DNA from: DASXUX01 sp036504595
GTDB lineage: Bacteria; Planctomycetota; SZUA-567; H5-PLA8
Length of the DNA stretch: 64,000 nt
Assembly: GCA_036504595.1 (NCBI GenBank)
Contig: DASXUX010000108.1
Span: forward strand, 62,001 to 126,000
Reading direction: 5' to 3'
Positions 33,328 through 40,709 of the stretch are shown here, one piece after another. Both the position numbers and the translations under genes were made by a program. Each line of letters opens with the position of its first letter. The first letter of the stretch is position 1. The notes under the pieces are model-generated. The model did not search any database, was not told where the DNA came from, and saw nothing but the letters and a program-made list of their open reading frames with translations.

Positions 33328-36300
33328 CTACGGCTCGTCGATCACAATGTTGCGAAACTCGCCGTGCGCGCCGGAAAAGCGCAGATACATCGTGCCGTCC
33401 GTGACCAGGTTGTTCGCGTTAACGTCAGGCGCAAGAGGTTCCAGGGATGGCTTTGCTGCCTGATCTACGATGAATGCCAGCTTGTCGCCTTCACGTTCAA
33501 TGACGACCTTCTGCCATCCGCCGTCGGGACGCACCATGAAACGCCGATTCTTGCCAAAGCTGACACCCGCTTGCTCGCCCGTCCCCCGAACTTCAAAGCT
33601 GATGCGCTGAAAGTCCTTCTTGATCGTGCGCTTCAGGCTCATCAGATTCGGCTGGTCGCTCTCGGGATCGGGAGAGGCCTGCCAAGTGCCCTCGGCAATA
33701 GCCCACTTTCCGCGGTAAATCGAGAACCCTTTGATCGCGAGCGCCTTGGCGACGTCTCCGTCCGCGCCCGCAGGCGTCTTGGTCTGGGGTTCAGCGGGTT
33801 TCGTGGCGGCGGCGTCTTTCGCGGGCGCTTTGTTGTCAGGAGTATCCTTTGCCGGCGGCGTTGTGGCAGCAGGCGCCGGTTCCGGCGGCTTTGGGGCAAC
33901 CGGTTCAGGCTTCGTAGCCAGTTCCTGGGCCTTTGCCTCTGCTCGCGATAAGTACCGGGCCGTATCGGCGCCAAGTTTCTTCGCATCCGCGAGATTCTTT
34001 CGCGCCTCGAGATACTGGCCGATGTGGAAGCGCAGCATCCCCAGTTCCAACAACTCCGCCGCATTCTGGTCGTTCGTTGCGCGTTGCGCCACCTCAGCGA
34101 CTTCCTCCGGCACCAGTTCCGTCCAGCGCACTGGAACCCTGCCTGACCCCACGTTGAGGATCAAACCGGTTTCGCTGCAATCGAGAACAGTGTATTGCTG
34201 CCGCTGATAGGTCATCGCTGGCACGCTGATCTTGCTGGCCTTCATGCTCCTGACGATGCGGTCACGCACCGCCAAGACATGCTCGTAATCGTTCTTGATC
34301 GCTTGAAAATCGGCTGCGTGTGCCGTCTCGGCCAATAACGGCGCTGCACTGTCGATCAGCCGCTTGCCTTGCTCGAAGTTCAACGTCTTTAGCGCCTCAT
34401 CCATTTCTTTCGCGAGTTGCTGATAACGCGCCGGAGCCGCTGTCTCCTTGGCGGCCTTGGCTTCCGCTGCTTTTCGGGCCTGAGCCTCGCGGTCCTCCGT
34501 GTTGACGGCTACATCCATATCCGTCTTCATGTCCAGCCGCGCTTTACGAGCCGCGTCAGCGTAGGCGGTGGCATAGTTTTCAATGATCCGCTTGTAGATC
34601 GCACTGGCCTGGTCCCAGTTCCGTTGCTTGCGCGCGGACAGGGCCTCCCCCAAAAGCCCTTCCGCCATCTGCTTCTGCTTGCCTGCCAGCTCCTGACCGA
34701 AGGATTCCGCCGTCGCCGCCGACGTGGGATCCCAGCGCCAGAGCTGCTTCCAACGCTCCAGCGCCCGATCGGCCGCAGGGAACTGCTCCGCCTGCAGTAG
34801 TTTCTCTGTCTCGGCACGCAGAACAGGAAGCGCCTCCGCCGCGCCCTGCCGGCTGTAATCCGTCAGCAGCGTCTTGGCTTCTTCGGCCTGTTCGGCGGGC
34901 CGCGACACATCGACATACTTCAACCGGAACGATTCCAGCCGTTGCACGATCCCCGCGAAGTCCTTGCCATTCGTGCGGATGTACTCCTTCGCGAGCCGCC
35001 AATCGCTCGATGCGCCGGCATTTCCGGTGCTGACGACTTGAGACGTCTCCAACGTTGATGTATCCGGCTTATCCTTCTGTTGAACGGTCACCGGAACTGC
35101 GGGCCCGCGCGCAAAGCCGACGATGATGAGGATCAGAACGACAAGCACAACCACTCCGCTGCCAATGAGCACCGCCTTTGGCGAAATGCCCGGATCAAGC
35201 GGTTTGCCGACGTGTTTGCGCACAGCGGCTTTCTGCAGAGGCTGCGGTGCCTGAGCGGCTTCCTCTTCGCCTTCCGTATCGACCTGCTCCGGTGTGATGG
35301 GTTCCACCGGCAAGCCAATGTCCCCGATATCCAGTGTATTCGCCGGCCTCACCACGACCGGTTTTGCGGGCACTGGAGTCGGCGCTTGGACTGGCGCGGC
35401 GAGAACCGGAAACGGAGCCGGTTCGGCGAGCGTCGTTGCTGCTGGCGGCGCTGACGCCTGCGGGGGACTGGCCGGCCGTAATTTGCTGCCGCTGCCTGGA
35501 GTCAGACGCGGCGGTGGGCGCTTGGCAACTGGCGCAGCCTTGGCCGCTCCATGCCGGCCCTCACGAGAAACAAACGTCCGCAACCGGCTCTTCCCGCGCC
35601 GGGCTTCCTGCTTCAGATCTCGATGGCCAGCGGGCGGAACAGAGACGGGCTTCCGGGTGCCCGAACGCAAGCGCAGCTTCCCGATCTCCGGCACATCCAC
35701 AGTACCCGCTTGCAGCGCGTAACGCGCCTTGCGCAAGTCCGTCAGCAGTTCCGGAACCGACGGATAACGATCGTCCGGTTCAGGCTGCAGACACTTGACG
35801 AGCAGTCGGTCCAGATACGGCGCAATACTGGCATTGAGGCTTGACGGAAGGGCGACCCGCTGCGATGCGATCTTCAGCCCCACTTGAAGCACGTTCGTGC
35901 CTTCATGCGGCGGACGGCCCGTGAGCATCTGGTAGCCGACCGCGCCCAGGGAATAAATGTCGGAACGTTCGTCGGCTTTCTCTTCGTCCAAAAGCACTTC
36001 CGGTGGAGTGTATAGCGGCAGCGTCTCGTCGCCGGCTTCGCCCGCCACCTGACGCAAGTTCAATGAGACGCTTTTGGGCGTACCCAGTCCGGAAACGCGC
36101 ACGATCCCGTCAAAGCCGACCAAGACGTGAGCCGGCCGCAAATCGCCATGCAGGAAGCCGTTCGCGTGGCCGTAGCTGAGCGCATCGGCAACCTGGAGCA
36201 GAACGTCTACGGCCTCGATCAGCGGATAGCGCCCGCGGCGAGCCACACATTTCCGCAGCGACTCGCCCTCGACAAATTCCATCACCACGTAAACCTGGCC

Positions 36301-37149
36301 CGCAACCGTATCGATAGACACGATGCGCTGAACGTTTGGATGGATGAGCTCGCTTGCTGCTTCACTCGCGGAAATCCAGCGCTGAACAGCGCCGGGCGAA
36401 CTGACGATGACCGGGTTGAGCACTCGCAGCGCCACGTTGCTGCCAGTCTGCGGGTCGAAGGCTTTGTAGAGAAGTCCCGAACTGTCACTCCCGAGTTTCT
36501 GGCCAAGTTGAAACGGACCCATCGTCTGGGGAGCGGCTCCGGTAGCCGCTGCTTCATTCGCCGCCGGCTGAACGTCCGCGCGCACATCGATCTGCGTTAT
36601 CGCTCCGCCGTTCTCCCCGAGCATTGGCGTGCGAAACACGTTGTTGCACTGCGGGCAGCTTACGGACACGCCCGGCGCGATCTCGCTGACATTCAGTTGC
36701 GTGTGACAACCGGGACACGCGACGATTGACTTGCCTTGCTGCCGCAGGATCGCGTGCACTTGATGCGGCCGCAGGACATTTCGCGCAACGAGGATTTCTC
36801 CCAGCCGCTGATAGCTGCCAGCGCTCTTCACTTGCGCCTGCACACGCAGCGCCGCATCGATGTCCGAGGCCTGGCACATTTGCAGAGCGACTGCGACTTC
36901 GCCAAAGCGGCGCGGCGAATCGGCGAGCTGGCCTTTCAAGACCGCTTGAATTTGCGCCGCGGTGATGTGGCCGCGCGCCATCAGAATCTCGCCCAGCCGC
37001 GGAACGGGTTCGCCATCCTGATGCAAAGCGCGCTGCATGAGCAGCGCATCTTGTACCTGTTCCTCCAGGCAAAAATGATAACGCACCGCCAGCGTGCCGA
37101 AGAGGCTTTCCTGGATATCGCTGAGCTCGTCTTGTGTTTCAGACTGCAT
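33328..37149 (-). CDS. Membrane protein with predicted Ser/Thr pseudokinase domain
   Basis: 1273 residues from the ATG at 37149, with GGAG upstream; the frame is open to 37389. Order: three GspE-N-like repeats (RLGEILMARGHITAAQIQAVL and kin, ~50-137); a zinc ribbon (CPGC...CPQC, ~145-168); a protein-kinase fold (~211-475); a Pro/Ala-rich linker; one transmembrane helix (~658-680); a long helical region; and a C-terminal DUF1080/LamG-like domain (IYRGKWAIAEGTW). The kinase lacks key residues: the ATP-binding Lys is Arg242 (VALRVL), the catalytic loop is HGDLRPAHV (Asn lost), and DFG is replaced by SGL (353-355). The activation segment end, TPPEVLLDEEKADERSDIYSLG, is normal. It is therefore probably a signalling scaffold rather than an active kinase. 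Confidence 0.82.
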   Translation of the reverse strand: MQSETQDELSDIQESLFGTLAVRYHFCLEEQVQDALLMQRALHQDGEPVPRLGEILMARGHITAAQIQAVLKGQLADSPRRFGEVAVALQMCQASDIDAALRVQAQVKSAGSYQRLGEILVARNVLRPHQVHAILRQQGKSIVACPGCHTQLNVSEIAPGVSVSCPQCNNVFRTPMLGENGGAITQIDVRADVQPAANEAAATGAAPQTMGPFQLGQKLGSDSSGLLYKAFDPQTGSNVALRVLNPVIVSSPGAVQRWISASEAASELIHPNVQRIVSIDTVAGQVYVVMEFVEGESLRKCVARRGRYPLIEAVDVLLQVADALSYGHANGFLHGDLRPAHVLVGFDGIVRVSGLGTPKSVSLNLRQVAGEAGDETLPLYTPPEVLLDEEKADERSDIYSLGAVGYQMLTGRPPHEGTNVLQVGLKIASQRVALPSSLNASIAPYLDRLLVKCLQPEPDDRYPSVPELLTDLRKARYALQAGTVDVPEIGKLRLRSGTRKPVSVPPAGHRDLKQEARRGKSRLRTFVSREGRHGAAKAAPVAKRPPPRLTPGSGSKLRPASPPQASAPPAATTLAEPAPFPVLAAPVQAPTPVPAKPVVVRPANTLDIGDIGLPVEPITPEQVDTEGEEEAAQAPQPLQKAAVRKHVGKPLDPGISPKAVLIGSGVVVLVVLILIIVGFARGPAVPVTVQQKDKPDTSTLETSQVVSTGNAGASSDWRLAKEYIRTNGKDFAGIVQRLESFRLKYVDVSRPAEQAEEAKTLLTDYSRQGAAEALPVLRAETEKLLQAEQFPAADRALERWKQLWRWDPTSAATAESFGQELAGKQKQMAEGLLGEALSARKQRNWDQASAIYKRIIENYATAYADAARKARLDMKTDMDVAVNTEDREAQARKAAEAKAAKETAAPARYQQLAKEMDEALKTLNFEQGKRLIDSAAPLLAETAHAADFQAIKNDYEHVLAVRDRIVRSMKASKISVPAMTYQRQQYTVLDCSETGLILNVGSGRVPVRWTELVPEEVAEVAQRATNDQNAAELLELGMLRFHIGQYLEARKNLADAKKLGADTARYLSRAEAKAQELATKPEPVAPKPPEPAPAATTPPAKDTPDNKAPAKDAAATKPAEPQTKTPAGADGDVAKALAIKGFSIYRGKWAIAEGTWQASPDPESDQPNLMSLKRTIKKDFQRISFEVRGTGEQAGVSFGKNRRFMVRPDGGWQKVVIEREGDKLAFIVDQAAKPSLEPLAPDVNANNLVTDGTMYLRFSGAHGEFRNIVIDEP

Positions 37150-37375
37150 AGCGTGCTCCAGAGGTACACTTGATATCGACTGTCCTACGATACTGTCTAT
37201 CAGCATGATTTCAAGACCGATGCGACTGCACACGTGCATTTGTGTCAGAAGTACCGCGCGTTGGACACAAAATGCGGAAAAGAGTTTGCGAAGTCCAGTT
37301 GCGTCCGTTGTGAGAATGCGTACTCTTATCGGCAATGGGGTATTCAAGACCCGCGTCCGTGCCGGAGGGCCGCAC
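37150..37375. promoter_or_regulatory. Divergent region with TGCACACGTGCA site
   Basis: 226 bp between the pseudokinase (minus) and the 94-residue gene (plus). TGCACACGTGCA at 37227-37238 has TGCAC/GTGCA arms, and TTTGTGTCAGAAGTAC follows at 37240-37255. Both resemble the site cluster upstream of the GH35 gene (TGCACATGTGCA and TTTGTCCAGAAGTGCAC). Confidence 0.45.
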
Positions 37376-37660
37376 ATGCCGAACATCATGGTGCTCTACG
37401 ACATTCCTTCGTTCGTTGAAGAGAAGTGGGAAGAAGGACTGAAGGCCGGCAATTGGAAACGCGTCAGCCGCGGCGCGTACGCCAAAGCCTTCGCTCAACC
37501 CGAACAGGCGGCAACAGAAGTAACCCAGATATTCCAATCGCTGAACGTGCAACTCGAAGAGGAAGACGAGGAGCACGTTCGCATCGTCATTCCCATCCGC
37601 GACCAGCAGGGCAATCCCAATCTTGGCATCAAAACGCTCTTCGGCAAGAAGCCCGGCTGA
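37376..37660 (+). CDS. Small conserved-looking protein of unknown function
   Basis: 94 residues from the ATG at 37376, preceded by GGAGGG; the frame is open much further upstream (37094) but without a signal or ribosome-binding site. The sequence begins MPNIMVLYDIPSFVEEKWEEGL, is rich in Glu in the centre (VQLEEEDEEHVRIVIPIRD), and ends LGIKTLFGKKPG. Alternating beta-alpha-beta character suggests a small ferredoxin-like fold. I do not recognise a family. It diverges from the pseudokinase gene and precedes the PQQ-propeller gene by 102 bp. Confidence 0.6.
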   Translation: MPNIMVLYDIPSFVEEKWEEGLKAGNWKRVSRGAYAKAFAQPEQAATEVTQIFQSLNVQLEEEDEEHVRIVIPIRDQQGNPNLGIKTLFGKKPG

Positions 37661-37692
37661 CAGTGTTCCAACATCGTGGTTGCGGACGTTCG

Positions 37693-37727
37693 ACACCATG
37701 AACCACGAATCATGAACTGCAAACCGC
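37693..37727 (+). repeat. Heptameric tandem repeat (GAACCAC/GAATCAT)
   Basis: Four to five degenerate 7-nt units between the 94-residue gene and the PQQ-propeller gene. Confidence 0.6.
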
Positions 37728-37762
37728 CCCTCGTCTCGGCTGCGCATTAAAGGAGATACTCC

Positions 37763-40612
37763 GTGAACACACAACGGCTGCGATCTTCCGTTCTGCTGAG
37801 CGCTGCGGCTTGCCTTCTGTTCGCCAGCGCGGCGAATGGAGCCGATCCCGAACGCGGAAAGGTCGTTCATATCTGTGCTGTCGTCGGCGACCGTGATGGC
37901 ATGCTGACGAGCGCCCTGGTGCGCCAGGGCAGCGCAACATTTTTCGTGCAGACCGACACCCTCGAACAGATGCAGGCCGTAAGCAAAGCCATGGATGCCG
38001 CGGGTCTGCTTGGGACGCGTGTCTTCGTGGGGACAGGCCCGCTTTCGCGCATCGGACTGGCGGAGAACGTCGCCGACGCCATCGTGGCGGCCACGGCCCC
38101 GGATCTTCAACAGGACGAGGCCTTTCGCGTCCTGCGCCCCGGCGGCAAGCTGATGCTCGCCAACACCGAAGTATCCAAGCCGTATCAGAGCGGCGATGAC
38201 TGGACGCATCACTACCACGATCCCAGCAACAACACGCAGTCTCTGGATCGCCTCGCGCGCGCACCGTTCTTGACGCGGTTCATCGCCGAACCGCGCTACG
38301 GAAGCGCCCCGCAATCCGCGGTCGCATGCAGCGGCCGTTTGTTCATGGCCTTCGGCCACGTCGCCTGGCATCAGCGCGAGGAAGACACGCTCGACGCGCT
38401 CATCGCCGTCGACGGCTACAACGGCGCGCAACTCTGGAAACGCACTCTGCCGCCCGGCCTGATGGTCGATCGCTGCATCATGGTCGCCACGCAGACCGAG
38501 CTTTACCTCGCCGAAGGAAAGTCCCTCCGAATTCTCGATACGCTGACCGGCGCCGAGCGCGGCCAGATCCCCGCCCCGGCTGACGTGCAAGGCGGCGCCT
38601 TCTGGAAGTGGATCGCGATGGAAGGCGAGGCCATCTTCGGGCTGGTCGGCCAAGACGAGCCAGGCGACGACGTCGCGAAGTGGCGCATGGAGGGCCACGG
38701 CTGGCCGTGGGATAAGATCTCGAAGGGCTACAATAATGTCCAGCAACAATGGGGAATGGGACGCACGCTGCTGGCGTTCAACCTGGCGGACAAACGCGTG
38801 CTCTGGCAGCACACCGAAGACCAACTCATCGACAGCCGCGCGCTGGCCATGAAAGACGGCCGCATCTACATCAGCAGCTTCGGCAAGTACGTCGCTTGTG
38901 TCGATGCAAGAACCGGCAAAGACATCTGGCGCCGCACCGCCGAAAAGGACGCCGCCGTTTTCGAGTCCATCGGAACGTACCGAACCGGCCAAGGCTGGGT
39001 TGAAGGCTGGAAGACAGCCAACTATTTGAAGTGCACTGATAAAGCACTCTACTTCGCCGGCCCGCAGGTGCCCTGGCTCAGCGCACTTTCCAGCGAAGAC
39101 GGCCGCGTGCTGTGGAAATATCCGACCAAGGACTTGCAGATCGTCATCCGCAACGATGCGCTCTATGCGATTGGTTCGCAGAATAAGACCTTCGACACCC
39201 GCAAGCTCAATCCGCTCACGGGCGAAGTCCTCGCCGAATACCCCATGCGCCGCCGCGCCTGCACGAGAGCCACCGGAAATGCCGACGGCATTTTCTTCCG
39301 CGCGCACGAAGGCACCGGCCGTCTGGATGTCGAAAGCGGCAAGACGCAATGGATTTCTCCGATGCGCCCGTCGTGCCAGGTCGGCGTCATCATCGCCAGC
39401 GGACTCTGCTATTGGCTGCCGTGGACATGCGACTGCGACCTGCAAATGTTCGGCACCATCGCCCTGGGCCCCGCCGGCCCGTTCGATTTCACAAAGAAGG
39501 CCACGACCGACGAGCGCCTTGAGCGCGTGGGGCAGGCTGTCCAGCCTGCCATCGAGCAGCCTGGACAGGCTGCTCCACTCGACTGGCCCGCGTACCGATC
39601 GGACAACGCGCGCAGCGCAAAAACCCCGGCTTCGCTTTCGGAAACCGCGAAGCTCCTTTGGCAAGCTGAACAGAAACTCCTTACGCCCACCGCGCCCGTT
39701 GCCGCAGGCGGCCTGATTTTCCTCGCCGGCGCCGACGGCGTGGTCCGCGCGCTCGACGACGCGACTGGAAAGGCGCGCTGGTCCGCCTACACCGGCGGCC
39801 AGGTCCGCTATCCACCGGCGATTTCCAACTGTCGCGCCTACGTCGGCTCCGACGATGGCTGGATGTACACATTCGAAGCCGCAACCGGCAAACTGCTCTG
39901 GCGTTTCCGCGCCGCGCCCATCGAACGCCGCATTCCCGTCTACGGGAAACTGATTTCCACATGGCCCGTCGCCAGCGGGGTACTGGTCGATTGCCGCAAA
40001 AGCCAGGATTCGCCCACAGCGTTCTTTGCCGCGGGAATTAACGACCTCGATGGCACTCACGTTTACGCGGTGAACGCGCTGACCGGCGAACTGAAATGGG
40101 AGAACAACACCTGCGGCCATCTGGATGAGTTTTCCAAACGCGGCGTCGCCTGCCAGGGCGAATTGCTCCTGCACGATGGCAAGCTCTATCTCGCCGGCGG
40201 CAATTCGGTTTCGCCCGGCGTTTTCGATCCCGCCACCGGCAAATGCCTGAACGATCCGCCCGGCGGAATGGGCACCAGCGCCCCGCGCGGCCGCGAACTA
40301 ATCATCACATCAGCCGGCACAGTGAAGGCCTGCGGTCAGCCGCTGCATTCGAAGCCCGAAAACCCCGTGTACGACGGATCCTGCAAATGGGACATGCCTG
40401 CCATCTCCGCCGCCAACGGTCGCGTTGCGTTCGAGCGCCAGAAAGACGAGCGGGGCGTGCATTGGTCTCTTGTCGCGCAAAAACCCGACTCCACCGAACT
40501 GTGGAAACAGCCTTTGCCCTCCGAACCCGTTCGCTGGGGCATCGCCCTGGACGCTCAAGGCCGCATCATCGTCACTCTCTACAGCGGCGAAGTGCTGTGC
40601 TTCGGGAAGTAG
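37763..40612 (+). CDS. Secreted methyltransferase-like / PQQ-propeller fusion protein
   Basis: 949 residues from a GTG at 37763 with AAAGGAG upstream. Signal peptide: SVLLSAAACLLFASAANG. Residues ~30-135 have the look of a class I SAM-methyltransferase core (GSATFFVQTDTLEQMQAVSKAM, then EAFRVLRPGGKLMLANT), though the glycine-rich SAM loop is not convincing. The remainder is a PQQ/BamB-type propeller pair (LIAVDGYNGAQLWKRTL, VACVDARTGKDIWRRTA, VYAVNALTGELKWENNT). Activity outside the cytoplasm on SAM is unlikely, so the first domain may be inactive. An in-frame palindrome is translated at residues ~589-605 (GQAVQPAIEQPGQAAP), between the propeller halves. Confidence 0.75.
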   Translation: MNTQRLRSSVLLSAAACLLFASAANGADPERGKVVHICAVVGDRDGMLTSALVRQGSATFFVQTDTLEQMQAVSKAMDAAGLLGTRVFVGTGPLSRIGLAENVADAIVAATAPDLQQDEAFRVLRPGGKLMLANTEVSKPYQSGDDWTHHYHDPSNNTQSLDRLARAPFLTRFIAEPRYGSAPQSAVACSGRLFMAFGHVAWHQREEDTLDALIAVDGYNGAQLWKRTLPPGLMVDRCIMVATQTELYLAEGKSLRILDTLTGAERGQIPAPADVQGGAFWKWIAMEGEAIFGLVGQDEPGDDVAKWRMEGHGWPWDKISKGYNNVQQQWGMGRTLLAFNLADKRVLWQHTEDQLIDSRALAMKDGRIYISSFGKYVACVDARTGKDIWRRTAEKDAAVFESIGTYRTGQGWVEGWKTANYLKCTDKALYFAGPQVPWLSALSSEDGRVLWKYPTKDLQIVIRNDALYAIGSQNKTFDTRKLNPLTGEVLAEYPMRRRACTRATGNADGIFFRAHEGTGRLDVESGKTQWISPMRPSCQVGVIIASGLCYWLPWTCDCDLQMFGTIALGPAGPFDFTKKATTDERLERVGQAVQPAIEQPGQAAPLDWPAYRSDNARSAKTPASLSETAKLLWQAEQKLLTPTAPVAAGGLIFLAGADGVVRALDDATGKARWSAYTGGQVRYPPAISNCRAYVGSDDGWMYTFEAATGKLLWRFRAAPIERRIPVYGKLISTWPVASGVLVDCRKSQDSPTAFFAAGINDLDGTHVYAVNALTGELKWENNTCGHLDEFSKRGVACQGELLLHDGKLYLAGGNSVSPGVFDPATGKCLNDPPGGMGTSAPRGRELIITSAGTVKACGQPLHSKPENPVYDGSCKWDMPAISAANGRVAFERQKDERGVHWSLVAQKPDSTELWKQPLPSEPVRWGIALDAQGRIIVTLYSGEVLCFGK
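39530..39577 (+). repeat. Family D palindrome, in frame
   Basis: GGCAGGCTGTCCAGCCTGCC is itself a palindrome. It is followed by AGCAGCCTGGACAGGCTGCT, a second, related palindrome, so this is a double hairpin of 48 bp inside the PQQ-propeller gene. Confidence 0.75.
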
Positions 40613-40670
40613 CGCATGCCTCCGGCTTGCGCCATTCCTGGCATGCGGTTCCGGATTCAGCTTCAGCCGC

Positions 40671-40709
40671 AATTTTCAATTTTCAATTTTTAATTTTTAA
40701 TTTTGAATT
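40671..40709. repeat. A/T-rich heptameric tandem repeat (ATTTTCA/ATTTTTA)
   Basis: Five 7-nt units lie in the short convergent gap between the PQQ-propeller gene and the GH35 gene and end at the GH35 stop codon. Confidence 0.8.

Noticed and set aside
37376..37660. Cas2-like protein, suggested by MVLYDI near the N-terminus
   Set aside because: No other Cas gene and no direct-repeat/spacer array in the window; the rest of the sequence does not follow the Cas2 pattern.
37211..40174. 987-codon open frame on the minus strand
   Set aside because: It lies antisense to the PQQ-propeller gene, which has a signal peptide and recognisable repeats. The frame is a by-product of high G+C codon use.
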